Positions 32,871 to 44,785 of a DNA stretch of 64,000 nucleotides are shown here, piece by piece. The translations under genes were made by a program, and so were the position numbers. The stretch is from Zanthoxylum bungeanum. Its lineage: Eukaryota; Streptophyta; Magnoliopsida; Sapindales; Rutaceae. Each line of letters starts with the position of its first letter. The stretch's first letter is position 1. The notes under the pieces are model-generated. The model did not search any database and was not told the DNA's origin. It saw only the letters and a program-made list of their open reading frames with translations. The stretch covers positions 1-64,000 of the forward strand of contig SKCR01047722.1 in the NCBI GenBank assembly GCA_019454045.1. The letters are read 5' to 3'.

Positions 32871-34146
32871 TTAATTTTTATTTTCATTTTTAGTTTTCTG
32901 TGTTACTTGTGTGTTTCATAACATATCATGTGTACTTATGCAGATACTGACACAAACCATCCAGTGCGCACGGCCAGAGTTTGCTCAGATTTTGAACCAG
33001 GAGCTTGTCGCGCTGCTACCCGTGGCGTCGCGACTCGGGACCTAAAGGCGTCGAAGAATGATACACCTCATGTACGGTAGTGTTATTCCTCTCTATTCTA
33101 CTTCAAGTTTATTTTACATTGATGGCAATGCATATTTTAAATTTAGGGGTGTGTGCATGTGTTGTGTTAATAAATAATAAAAAAAAAATTGTCCTATGGT
33201 AATGAAACATAGTTCACATGATGAGTTTTTTTACTTTATGATGATATCTTAGAAACGTTAAGTGCTCAATTTACTTTTATCTGATGCCTTGAGTAGGTGA
33301 TTTAGGTTAGACTTGTATAACTACACAATAAGTTTCTAGCAGTAAGAACCTAGGTGGCTAGCAAAATGACCAGTTGGAGAAAGTATTTTCCGATGAATGA
33401 TCGTTTGCCTAGATATCTATCTTTGTTTTCTAGTGTTATGATGTATGGTATAGTTGGAAAAAAAAGAATGGATGAAAAATAAAGAGAAAGAAAAAAAGAA
33501 GTTAAACCACCTATAACCGATAAGCGTGAAGCTACTCATGGGCGAGTGTTAGGATCACCATGAGGAGAAATGCTACCTTAAATGATAGGTGTGTGAAAAA
33601 AGAGAGAAAAAAATGATAATTGTACCATACTGAGTAGAAAAAAAACAAATAAAACCATATTTTGAGATATCTAGGTTGGTTTGACCCATCAGATCCCAAT
33701 CTTTAAGATGAAATAGAGTTGTGACTAGACCTTCCACCTTCACACACACACTGTGTGTCAGGTTTAGATAATTTATTCAAGAATTTGGATTTGAGTTGTG
33801 TTGGGTACTTTGAAGATTCTTGGGTTTTATTACTTGGCATTCTTTGATGACAATATTATGTGCAACCCCCAGGACAGTTTTGTTTAGTTATTTAATTTTT
33901 TTTGCATTGGTGTGTGATTGTATGTGTGTGTTGAATGGCGTTTGTGGGTGTCGTCATTGTAAGCCCTCACGAGACTATAACTCGTTCACTAGGGTCTTCT
34001 AGGGGTTTAAAGGCTTGTTGCATACGCTAAATACAATCGTGATCCCTACAAAAGTGGCTTAGGTTAATTTAGTTTTTAGCTTGTTTATTTTAGTTTATTT
34101 TTAGTTTTTTTGCTCGAGGAGTAGCAAAATGTTAATTTTGGGGGTG
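32871..34146 (+). other. Athila-1 3' non-coding region
   Basis: AT-rich with no recognisable gene. It ends in the polypurine tract TTAATTTTGGGGGTG before the LTR start TGATGAGCG at 34147. The block 33955-34100 is the inverted counterpart of the Athila-2 region 25655-25770, showing that the two elements share 3' sequence. Confidence 0.6.
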
Positions 34147-34414
34147 TGATGAGCGACTAAGATGTATATATTTGCCGCCCATCTAGCTTGATATTTTGTG
34201 CGTTATCTCGATTTTTATGAGTGTTTTGATGTGTTTTGGGTTTTTTTGCAGGTAAAGATAATATTGAGACTCAATGAAATTAACGAGGGATGAAAGTGGC
34301 AAAATACGGAGTAATTTAGAGCAAATTCGGAGTCAAAACACACATCCCGACGCTAGATTACGCGTCGAGATGCGCAACTGAAGAAACCAAACCAGTAGCT
34401 GTTGAAGGTGGCGT
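34147..34414 (+). repeat. Athila-1 3' LTR, first part
   Basis: It matches 20830-21095. Interrupted by copia-B; the last bases GTGGCG (34409-34414) recur at 51140-51145 where the LTR resumes. Confidence 0.9.
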
Positions 34415-35498
34415 TGGAGTTGGTGCTTGGAGTGCCAATCCGAATTGTACATTTTATTATTTATTAATAAAATAACTATAATTTCATTTCATTCCTTATT
34501 AATGGTATTGTCATTATACATATTAAATTAATTTATAAATATGCTAAGATTGACATCGACCTTAGCCTTGTAGTAATACTGGACACTAGGTGGTCCGACA
34601 TTGGGATAAGTAATATTATTATAAACTATTCTTAAAATAAATATTCTTAGTCGTTGGTTTTGGAATACGGTTGAATTCCTATAACCTAGAAGACTAGCAC
34701 ATATCGTATATTGGAATTGGAGTTCCAATGGTTTAAACCCGATGTACCATGAGCTTTGGAAGCTCATATAAACATGTGGGTATTGGTTGGACCGAATACC
34801 AAATGACTCACAGGTGATTCCTAATAATTGGAAGTACACACCACCGTCAATATGAATCTTCTCGAGTCGAGTAGCATATGTAATCATTTGACTATAGGAT
34901 AACATTGATTTTGTGTGAGATCATCCACACTTTGATGCCATGTATGTCAGAAACCTTTCATGGTCTGGACTCTAGATGTTTGTTGGGTGTGGACCGATGC
35001 ACTCAGTAATCAAGTGCGAAGCAAGATAAGATTCATCGGCCTGTATGTGTACCATAAGAGATTTAGGTATCCATGTTAATAAAGTCACGATTTTTAAAGC
35101 TTTGCCCAAAGTCGATCACCTAGGATGGATCGCATCAGTTATAATGAATCGTGCATATGTCGACATAAGATATGAGCCGGAAACTTGACAGTGTATTATA
35201 TATTTCCTAAGCACAACTCGGATAGCCTATGAAGGAGGGATTGTTAAACATATGTGATGACCTCGACTTGTATAGTTCATAAAGGTCGTTCGTGTTCTTC
35301 ACGAATTCGGAGGTGGCCGAATTGCGTACATATTAGCTAGTCTTCTATCACGAACGTGTCTGAACTTAAAGAGTCCCAATAAGAAGTGTACTCGTTGAGC
35401 ACTTGGGTAGCCGATTAATTTTGATAAAAGATAATATTCGATATTATAATTATCAAACTAAGATAATCAAGTGTTATTGGAAAACATTGATTATTTAC
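34415..35498 (+). repeat. copia-B 5' LTR, first part
   Basis: It matches 48686-49787 (start TTGGAGTTGGTGCTTGGAG). It ends at the target site TTTAC (35494-35498) of the LARD-like element. Frames such as 34528-34905 minus are chance. Confidence 0.9.
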
Positions 35499-36363
35499 TG
35501 TAGGCACTGCATTTTTGCATATAAGTCCCGATGATGAGCCTCGTGCGGAGGCACTACCTTTTAAGTCGCGGAAGTCGCGGGAAACAGACGTCGAAATGGA
35601 AGATTCAAGGATCAATCCCCTGTTGGATTTAATTCGCTTGCTTAGCTTCGGGTTTGCACGTTAGGCCTCTGTTTTAAAATTTATTCCCGGCCCAAACCTT
35701 AAAAATAACACCCTGGACTCTCCTCTCTTCATGCCTATCCTATCCTCCCTCGCCTCTCATGCACGTGTCCTTTCAACTTCTAGCCATGCACAAATCACCC
35801 ACCTCACGCCCAATAAATTCAACAAGCAAATAAACAAATCAAAAACAAGACACACCTCACGTCACTATCCACACAAACACAACAAAAATAATAAACCCTA
35901 AAAGCCAATGAACCCCACACAAACAACAAAATTAAATAACACACACAAATAAATTCAACAAACAAATAAATAAGTCACAAACAAACAAACAAGACAAATC
36001 ACAAGAAACCAAAACCCTCCCATCTCTTCAAACCAGCCCACATGAAACACAAACAAATTCAACAAAACACAAACAAATTCAACAAAGCACATGTCTTACC
36101 TCCATTTTCAACAAAAAGCCAAGACCTAAAACATTAAACAATAATTGCCTCCCAATAAATGATCTGACACCCTCCAACCCTCCACCAAATAACAAAACCA
36201 ATAATTTAATAGCCTCCCACCAAAAACCTAAACCCTCTCCACTATAAAAACAAACAAAACCCTAAGCTCCGGGCTCCCTCATGCACAGGTAACCCAAGCT
36301 TCCCTCACTCAAACTCACGGAATCTTCACCCTTGGCCCTCTCTCTCTCTCTCAAATAAAAATA

Positions 36364-37526
36364 ATGAAACCATGTAGCCCCATGCACTAACACACACGTG
36401 AAACCCTCCATAAACGGAAGCCCTTCAACGTTAACCCTCAACTCCAAGCCCTCCTTCACGTAGCAACCTCCTACAACTCAGCCTACTTCATCACGCTATC
36501 ACTCCACTCACTCAACCCTCATACTTCACGCCCACAACTGCCCCTTCATCACGCCACTGCAGCCCCTCACAAACAGCCCTCAAACATGCCAATACAGCCC
36601 CTCACAAACAGCCCCTGATTCATACCTAAAAACCCCTCACTGACCAGCCCCATTACCGCACCAAAACTGCACTCCAATAGCCCAAGACTTCACGCCCAAA
36701 CAAAGAAAATAAATCCTCTCATGTTTCCCTCTCTCAACTGTCGAAAATCAGAAATCATCGAAGTCATCCTCCTCAGCTTACCATAAATAGAGGGCTTGGT
36801 GCCCTTGATGATCATTTTAATTTGGTCTTTCTCTGAAGGTCGAGTCTGCATTTTCAAAAGCTGGCTTCTCCAGCGATCCACATACTCTTTGAAACTTTCC
36901 TCTGGCTTATACTTAGTGTTCTCCAAATCACGGAGTGACAAGTCAATCTCTAAGTCTGTAACATACTGCTTCAGAAAAGCATCAGCTAGTTCCCTCCAAT
37001 CTTCCTTAACCTTCTTCTCAAGGCTATGATACCAAACCACAGGTGCCCCCTCGAGTGACATCCCAAACATCTTTTGGACTTGGCGTTGTGATAGGCCCAC
37101 TGAACTCATGACTGAGACATATTGCTGCAGATGGACTCTCGGGTCTCCATTCCCATGAAACCATGTAGCCCCATGCACTAACACACACGTGAAACCCTCC
37201 ATAAACGACAACCTTCAACGTCAACCCTCAACTCCAAGCCCACCTTCATGTAGCAACCTCCTACAACTCAGCCTACTTCATCACGCTATCACTCTAGTCA
37301 CTCAACCCTCATTCTTCACGCCCACAACTGTCCCTTCATCACGCCACTGCAGCCCCTCACAAACAGCCCTCAAACACGCCAGTACACCCCCTCACAAATA
37401 GCCCCTGATTCACACCTAAAAACCCCTCACTGACCAGCCCCATTGGTGCACCAAAACTGCACTCCAACAGCCCAAGACTTTCACGCACAAACAAAGAAAA
37501 TAAATCCTCTCACGTTTCCCTCTCTC
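36364..37526 (+). repeat. Direct duplication of a ~372-bp LTR segment around an antisense gag piece
   Basis: Segment 36364-36735 recurs at 37155-37526 with few differences (both start ATGAAACCATGTAGCCCC). The 3' LTR has the segment only once (about 40414-40785). Between the copies sits 36736-37154, a gag fragment. Confidence 0.85.
36736..37154 (-). pseudogene. Antisense gag (Retrotrans_gag) fragment inside the LTR
   Basis: About 140 codons of an open frame on the minus strand form the core of a gypsy capsid domain: GDPRVHLQQYVSVMSS, then GAPVVWYHSLEKKVKEDW, LADAFLKQYV, EESFKEYVDRWRSQ and RPSEKDQIKMIIKG. Both ends are cut sharply into LTR sequence; the longer open frame (37211-36690) includes LTR on both sides. 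This is probably gag of an autonomous relative, acquired by recombination or template switching. Confidence 0.85.
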
Positions 37527-38415
37527 TGAACCTAAATCCTCACAGATCATCACAACTCCTCTCGTTCAAAATAAAAACAAAACTCAACTCACACATCCCT
37601 TGACTCTCACAGCTCTCAGCCATCAATAAATAAAAGCAAGCTCACTCCCTCTTCACGCATCAGCCACGCTCCATTTTCTCACGCTAACTACCCATTGACA
37701 CCTTGCAAGCTGAATCAAACCCTAAGCAGCCCTCACTCACTCACTCAGCACGTCCACTTCAACCATGCAACCAACGTAAGAAGCAGCCCCCTCCAACACA
37801 CTCAATCCACAAACTCAGCAGCCATCTCTCTTCTCACCAAACAAAGACATGAAGCCACGCCCACATGTCCCATAGCAAATCCACAAGCCACTCACGAACC
37901 AAATAATCTTCAACGCACAGCCCCTCATGCAGCTCCTCACATTCAAAGCCCTCTCAACCGACAGCCCCTCATCACGTTAAACCTCAGCCAACTTACGTCA
38001 AACTGACTCCCACACCCTAAAAAGCACTGCCACACCACAAGCAGATAAACCCACAAATACATATCACAAACAGAAGACCCCAAAACCCTAACCTCTCGTG
38101 TCTCTCTCTCTCGCTCAACAAGAATCAACATGAGCAGCTCGCCAAACCTAAACGCCATGCAAACGTGTACAATGAAAACCCAAGCCTTCACTCACTCACT
38201 GACCTACTAAGAAACCCTAAACCACAGACTCGTTCTCGGCAAAGACGTGCCACGAACCGACACCAACAACCTCCAAAACTGACACAAACACTGACCTCAC
38301 CCTAGCAAACCGACCAAACAAAGCCAACATCCCCTCATCACCGACTGCCATTCACTCACGGCAAATAACCAGTCCAAAATACTGCTCTCTCTCTCTCTCA
38401 CGTAAACAACCCCTT

Positions 38416-38550
38416 ACAGCAGCCCTGTAGCACCGAAAATAACCCCCGAACAGCAGCCTTATAACACCAAAAATAGCCTTCAAACATCAGCCCTATAGCA
38501 CCGAGAATAACTCGTGAACAGCAGCCTTATAACACATAAAATGGCCTGAA
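38416..38550 (+). repeat. 34-bp tandem repeat, four copies (LARD-like LTR)
   Basis: Units begin ACAGCAGCCC / ACAGCAGCCT / ACATCAGCCC / ACAGCAGCCT and include TAGCACCGA or TAACACCAA. The same array is at about 41671-41805 in the 3' LTR. Confidence 0.8.
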
Positions 38551-39286
38551 AACAGTGAACGAAAACAGAGAAAATAGCAAGCGGAAACAGCGGTCGAAAA
38601 TAGAGAAAATAACGAGTGAAAATAGCAGAAACAACGACCGAGAAAACATCGGAAATAGCGAACCAAAGAAAACAGCAGAAACAGAAAACCAATGAAAATA
38701 GCGGAAACTCTAACCCTTCCGACGACGTCTCAACGCACTCCCGAGAAGCGACTTAAAAGGTAAGACCTGAGGGCACCCTTTGTTATATTTTATTTTGTCG
38801 TCCTGGAAACAGCATGCTTGGTTGGATGTGGAATACGTCCAACCGGGTATGTGAAGTCCTACATTGAAAACGGCCAAATTATTTGGTCACATATTTAATA
38901 TTCCACAATTATTTTCGTTTATTGTTGTTTTATTATTCCGCATTTATCCATTTAATATGTTCATGAGATCGCGTGCTCACTTTTATTTTGTTTATTCTTG
39001 TGTGTGCAAACTTAGATATTAGCTATTCTTGCATGTGTATGTTGCGTTGACTTGGTTAAAATTGCACAAATCCGTTCATTACAAAGTGACATAAGTAAGG
39101 GACCATTCCGAACCCAACGGTTTGAGGTCTTCCCTTGCGAGGGGTGAGTGCGGCCTTAAATCATTTTCTCGGTTGACACTGGGTGGCGACTCCATTTTAT
39201 TCTCCGATTTAGTCCCTTGCGGGCTACTCCGTAATCCCGACCGGGCCGCGAGCCTGGAACAGCGTCACCGATTTTTGTGTCCTACA

Positions 39287-40182
39287 GTCTGGCGACTCCA
39301 CTGGGGATAGAGAATCGGCCTTGAAATAATGTCTTGTAATGTTTGTGATTTGTGCTTTAATTAACATTGTCTACAGTGGGTTGAAGGGGTTTAATCAAAT
39401 GCATTATTAAAGCTAGGTGATGGTTTGATGTCTTCCTTTATTCACTACCTTTCTATAAAGAAAAGCTGTGAAGGCACCTGGATAATCATTCGCCTGTAGC
39501 TCACTGTGACAGACTAATTTGGAAGACTTGTTGTTTATTCCTGTCACCAAGGCGATAAGAGCCTAAGAGGCTTGGGTATTTAAGAGAGTTCGCTCCACTC
39601 TCCATCTGGGGAATCTACAATAGGAAATCCATTTGATAGTTAGTCACACACCGTAACTCGTTGGCACGTACCTTAAGGTATAAAAAAGGTGCGCTCACTT
39701 GGTCGCTTGAACCCTTGAGTGTGGAGTCCTAGTTGTGGGAAATCCTTCGTCAGCGGGAGCCTTTGTTTAATTTCCTGTAAACCTACATGTGAACCATAGT
39801 TATATGACCAAAAGAAATTATTTCATTATGTTTGTGTTTAGGACTGTCGTCATTCGGATTCAGTTGGACATTTTGTCAAGAGATATGAACTTGTTGGGCC
39901 ATTTAAACTGGGACGAGTTCGTGTCCTTTGACAATTGGGCCAAAAGCTTCTAAAATATCGATGGGCCATTTTGTATTTAGGCCTCTTATCATTAGAAGTT
40001 GTTTATCCATGTTATCGCAAAAGTATAAACATGTTGGGCCTTTTCAACTGGGAAACGTTTGCACCAAGCGATAGTATGATTGAATGCTTTAAAATGATAA
40101 TGGGCCAACTTGTATAAACATCTCGATATGCTTGTATATCTTATGCATCACATGCATACATGCATCATACTTACCCTTTGTC
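39287..40182 (+). other. LARD-like internal region with primer-binding site
   Basis: The primer-binding site TGGCGACTCCACTGGGGA is at 39290-39307. The rest (about 870 bp) has no ORF of note. It contains a ~115-bp block repeated near 39870-39960 and 40020-40110 (shared GTTGGGCC, AACTGGGA, GGGCCA). It is joined directly to mid-3' LTR sequence at 40183. Confidence 0.75.
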
Positions 40183-42460
40183 TTAAACAATAATTGCCTC
40201 CCAATAAATGATCTGACACCCTCCAACCCTCCACCAAATAACAAAACCAATAATTTAATAGCCTCCCACCAACAACCTAAACCCTCTCCACTATAAAAAC
40301 AAACAAAACCCTAAGCTCCCAGGGCTCCCTCATGCACAGGTAACCCAAGCTTCCCTCACTCAAACTCACGGCATCTTCACCCTTGGCCCCCCTCTCTCTC
40401 TCAAATAAAAATATTGAAACCATGTAGCCCCATGCACTAACACACATGTGAAACCCTCCATAAACGACAGCCCTTCAACGTCACCCTCAACTCCAAGCCC
40501 TCCTTCACGTAGCAACCTCCAACAACTCAGCCTACTTCATTACGCTATCACTCCAGTCACTCAACCCTCATTCTTCACGCCCACAACTGCCCCTTCATCA
40601 CGCCACTGCAGCCCCTCACAAACAGCCCTCAAACACGCCAATACACCCCCTCACAAACAGCCCCTAATTCACACCTAAAAACCCCTCACTGACCAGCCCC
40701 ATTGGTGCACCAAAACTGCACTCCAACAGCCCAAGACTTTCACGCACAAACAAAGAAAATAAATCCTCTCACGTTTCCCTCTCTCTGAACCTAAATCCTC
40801 ACAGATCATCACAACTCCTCTCGTTCAAAAAAAAAAAAAACTCAACTCACACGTCCCTTGACTCTCACAGCTCTCAGCCATCAATAAACAAAAGTAAGTT
40901 CACTCTCTCTTCACGTATCAGCCACACTCCATTTTCTCACGCTAACTGCCCATTGACACCTTGCAAGCCGAATCAAACCCTAAGCAGCCCTCACTCACTC
41001 ACTCAGCACGTCCACTTCAGCCATGCAGCCAACGTAAGGAGTAGCCCCCTCCAACACACTCAATCCACAAACTCAGCAGCCATCTCTCTTCTCACCAAAC
41101 AAAGACACGAAGCCACGCCCACATGTCCCCTAGCGAATCCACAAGCCACTCACGAACTAAATAATCTTCAACGTACAGCCCCTCATGTAGCTCCTCACAT
41201 TTAAAGCCCTCTCAACCGACAGCCCCTCATCACGTTAAACCTCAGCCAACTTACGTCAAACTGACTCCCACACCCTAAAAAGCACTGCCACACCACAAGC
41301 AGATAAACCCACAAATACAGATCACAACAGAAGACCTCAAAACCCTAACCTCTCATGTCTCTCTCTCTCGCTCAACAAGAATCAACGTGAGCAGCTCGCC
41401 AAACCTAAACGCCATGCAAACGTGTACAATGAAAACCCAAGCCTTCACTCACTCACTGACCTACAAAGAAACCCTAAACCACAGACTCATTCTCGGCAAA
41501 GACATGCCACAAACCGACACCAATAACCTCCAAAACCGACACAAACACTAACCTCACCCTAGCAAATCGACCAAATAAAGCCAACAGCCCCTCATCACCG
41601 ACTGCCATTCACTCACGGCAAATAACCAGTCCAAAATGCTACTCTCCATCTCTCACGTAAACAGCCCCTAACAGCAGCCCTGTAGCACCGAAAATAACCC
41701 CCGAACAGCAGCCCTATAACACCAAAAATAGCCTTCAAACATCAGCCCTGTAGCACCGAGAATAACCCCCGAACAGCAGCCCTATAGCACAGAAAATTGC
41801 CTGAAAATAGAGAACGAAAATAGAGAAAATAGCAAGCGGAAACAGCGGTCGAAGCGAACCAACGAAAACAGCAGAAACAGCAAACCAGTGAAAACAGCAG
41901 AAATGCTAACCCTTCCGACGACGTCCCAACGCACTCCCGAGAAGCGACTTAAAAGGTAAGACCTGAGGGCACCCTTTGTTATATTTTATTTTGTCGTCCT
42001 GGAAATGACATGCTTGGTTGGGCATGCGAAGTCCTACATTGAAAACGGCCAAATTATTTGGTCATATATTTAATATTCCGCATTTATTTTCGTTTATTGT
42101 TGTTTTATTATTCCGCATTTATCCATTTAATATGTTCATGAGATCGCGTGCTCGCTTTTATTTTGTTTATTCCTATGTGTGCAAACTTAGATATTAGCTA
42201 TTTTGCATGTGTATGTTGCGTAGACTTGGTTAAAATTGCACAAATCCGTTCATTACAAAGTGACATAAGTAAGGGACCATTCTGAACCCAACGGTTTGAG
42301 GTCTTCCCTTGCGAGGGGTGAGTGCGGCCTTAAATCATTTTCCCGGTTCACACCAGGTGGCGACTCCATTTTATTCTCCAGTTTAGTCCCTCGCGGGCTA
42401 CTCCGTACTCCCGACCGGGCCGCGAGCCTGGAACAGCGTCGCCGATTTCTGTGTTCTATA
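40183..42460 (+). repeat. LARD-like 3' LTR, 5'-truncated
   Basis: It matches 36134-39286, without the duplicated segment. It ends GTGTTCTATA at the target duplication TTTAC. Confidence 0.9.
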
Positions 42461-42465
42461 TTTAC

Positions 42466-44363
42466 TTTGACCTAATTGGATTAATTCAATAATTACACAA
42501 GGGCTTAATTATAAAATCATAATTATCTCTACCATTTGAGGATATTATGGTAATTGTAAGTATGTAATAATATGTTATTTTGGCTTGATTTAATTGGATT
42601 AAATCAAAGTGTCAAACATTTAACTAATTCATTTCCTAATCATTATCTTGATTTAATTAGATTAAATCAAGGTGGTAGACAATGGAGATTAGTCATACAT
42701 AATTATACATATTTAGACAAATTGGATTAAGCCCACATAAAAGTTGATTATAACTTTTATTATTTAAAAATTACCTAAGTTTCTCTATAAATAGCAAGTT
42801 TTAGGAAGGTTTTAATTAAGAAAATCAAAAGCTCGAGAAAGCTAAATACAAGCAAGTATTAGAGAAATTAGCCTAAGTTAGAGAAGTATTTAGAGAAGCT
42901 TTGTGAGGTTGAAGATTGGATCTTGGATTGAAGCTTGCTAGCATTGGATTCAAGATCGGATCCTGGAGTTAAGCTTTCTAATCCTTGAAATTTCTCCAAA
43001 CATTTCAATAAGGAGAAGTAGATTGGATCTTTGAATCAACTTCATAGATAAGTTTGATCTTCTCCAAAAACTATATTTTTTATTAGTGAGACATATAATG
43101 TTGAATATGTATTAGATATATGATGTTGAAATTAGGATTGTGTTAGGATTCTTTAAAAGTATAAACACAATTTGCTTGTAATTGGGTCAAAATATTTATG
43201 TTAGACATAAACATAAAATCAGAGTTTGGAACTCTAGATTAAAGCTTAGAGCTATGACTACCATTCTAGAATCACTTGACCACCTTTGGGTGACCTAGAA
43301 TTATTCACGAGACATTTCTTATTGGGATTTTAATTCGGTTTGTGTATTGATTCAAAATTTACTCAAGTACGTATTTAGAATAAATTTATCTTTTTGTAAA
43401 AATATTAGATATTTTAAAAATTTTGATTTTTATTCTATAACATGTGTTAATGTTGGTTTTGATGTTAAAAATTAATTTGGGTGTTTTTGAAGTGTTTAGG
43501 GAGAGTTGGAACCAATTAGTAGGGGTGGGCGCGGTTCGGTTTGGTTCGGTTTTTGCTAAAAACCAAACCAAACCGTATTTTACGGTTCGGATTTTTTACC
43601 TCTCAAACCAAACATTAAATAACGGTTTGGTTCGGATTGAAATTTTTTTAAACCAGCGGTTTACGGATTGGTTCGGTTCGGTTTACGGATTATTATATTT
43701 AAAATAAATTTTCATCCACTTAAGTGAAGACAAAAAAAAAACACTAGTCTATCCAACAAATAGTATGAAGTGCTAGGGTGTAAGCTGTACTCCAGGGAAT
43801 ACATGCACTCCATTAAGGATTGAAAAATTAGGCACAATTAATTCTTGTATTTTTTAAAAATTATATTGAATAATGATGCTACCATCATTCTAATTAAGAA
43901 ACAAATCCAACATCTTACTTTCAAGAATAATGATGCTACCATAAAACAAAAAATTTAAGAATAAAATTTTAACATACTAATAAAAAAAACATATAATAAA
44001 ATTAAAAGAAAAATTCAATTTTTTTTATAAAAATATATAATTTTTTTTATTGTAACGGTTCGGTTCGGTTTAACAGGTGCGGTTCGGATTAGCTCCTGAA
44101 CCGAACCGTAAACCGTTTGGGGTGGGTAAATCCGAACCGCAAACCGAACCGTTAGAAAAAAAAACCGTAAATTCGGTCCGGTTTGGTTCGGTTTGCGGTT
44201 TGGTTCGTTCGGTCGGTTTTTTTGCCCACCCCTACCAATTAGGGTAATATACCCTAATTCCTTCAGCTATCTAGATAGAGAGCAGAAGAAAAGGCAAATT
44301 TTGAAAAAAAAAAGTTTGCCAGTTCATGCACAGTGCGCGCGCACTATAGCTCGCACAGTGCGT
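42466..44363 (+). repeat. copia-B 5' LTR, second part, containing a MITE
   Basis: It continues the LTR after the LARD-like element (matching 49783 to about 50930), interrupted at 43520-44234 by a MITE. It ends within the CACAGTGCG region; the last ~200 bp of the LTR and the primer-binding site are deleted. It contains TGG/TAG-spacer inverted repeats at 42585-42607, 42647-42671, 42912-42924 and 43221-43235. Confidence 0.8.
43520..44234. mobile_element. hAT-type MITE (715 bp)
   Basis: Terminal inverted repeats TAGGGGTGGGC / GCCCACCCCTA are flanked by a perfect 8-bp target duplication CCAATTAG (43512-43519 and 44235-44242). The other copia-B LTR has an uninterrupted site near 50820. Subterminal regions are packed with GGTTCGGTT / AACCGAACC motifs in opposite orientation at the two ends. 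The middle is AT-rich with no transposase. 8-bp duplications and this TIR type indicate the hAT superfamily. Confidence 0.95.
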
Positions 44364-44785
44364 GATGAGTTAACACAGTCAACCAATATCGTCATTAGTG
44401 TGAGGGTGTACATACGAATCTCATTAGTGCGCATTGACAAGTATACACCTAGAACACGTCTTAATCCAATATCGTCATTAGTGTGAGGATATGAAACGGT
44501 TCAGGACCAAACTAGGTGTCACATGAAGTGATTGACCTTAGAGGTCTACCTAATGAGTTTATAAATGCCAATATCATAATTAGTGTGAGGCTGGATTAAA
44601 TGTCATGGGATCCACTTCCCGCTATGAAATTTCGATAGTCAAATTTCTATTTTTCCGTTAAGGGAGATTGCAAAATTATGTAAAGTAGTGAGATGACACT
44701 AATAGATTTAAAAATCTATAATCAATTAGTGTTCTTATTTTGAAATGAAAAATTATTCTGCTACTATTTAAAATGTTGTCTTGTA
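44364..44785 (+). other. copia-B leader
   Basis: Non-coding. It contains three spaced copies of a block ATCGTCATTAGTGTGAG (near 44388, 44471; variant near 44573). Confidence 0.6.

Larger units (their letters stand above)
35499..39286 (+). repeat. LARD-like 5' LTR (about 3788 bp)
   Basis: From about 35690 to 38750 the plus strand is strikingly rich in A and C and poor in G and T, which gives many meaningless open frames. It carries a 791-bp rearrangement relative to the 3' LTR (36364-37154), a 34-bp tandem repeat (38416-38550) and a degenerate GAAAATAGC-type repeat (38555-38705). GGTGGCGACTCCA at about 39183 resembles the primer-binding site. Confidence 0.85.
35499..42460 (+). mobile_element. 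LARD-like gypsy-type element with very long LTRs
   Basis: The 5-bp target duplication TTTAC lies at 35494-35498 and 42461-42465. It begins TGTAGGCACTGC; its ends are TCCTACA (5' LTR, 39286) and TTCTATA (3' LTR, 42460). The 5' LTR is about 3.8 kb, the primer-binding site TGGCGACTCCACTGGGGA, the internal region only ~0.9 kb without ORFs, and the 3' LTR has lost its first ~635 bp. It has no own coding capacity apart from an antisense gag fragment inside the 5' LTR. Confidence 0.9.

Noticed and set aside
37189..41204. Pro/Ser/Thr-rich open frames of 70-103 residues in the long LTRs
   Set aside because: They are products of the A+C-rich composition, repeated in both LTRs, with no conserved domain.
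43386..43707. Open frames of 61 and 87 residues across the MITE edge
   Set aside because: They bridge LTR and MITE sequence and are made of the repeated GGTTCGGTT motif, so they are chance.
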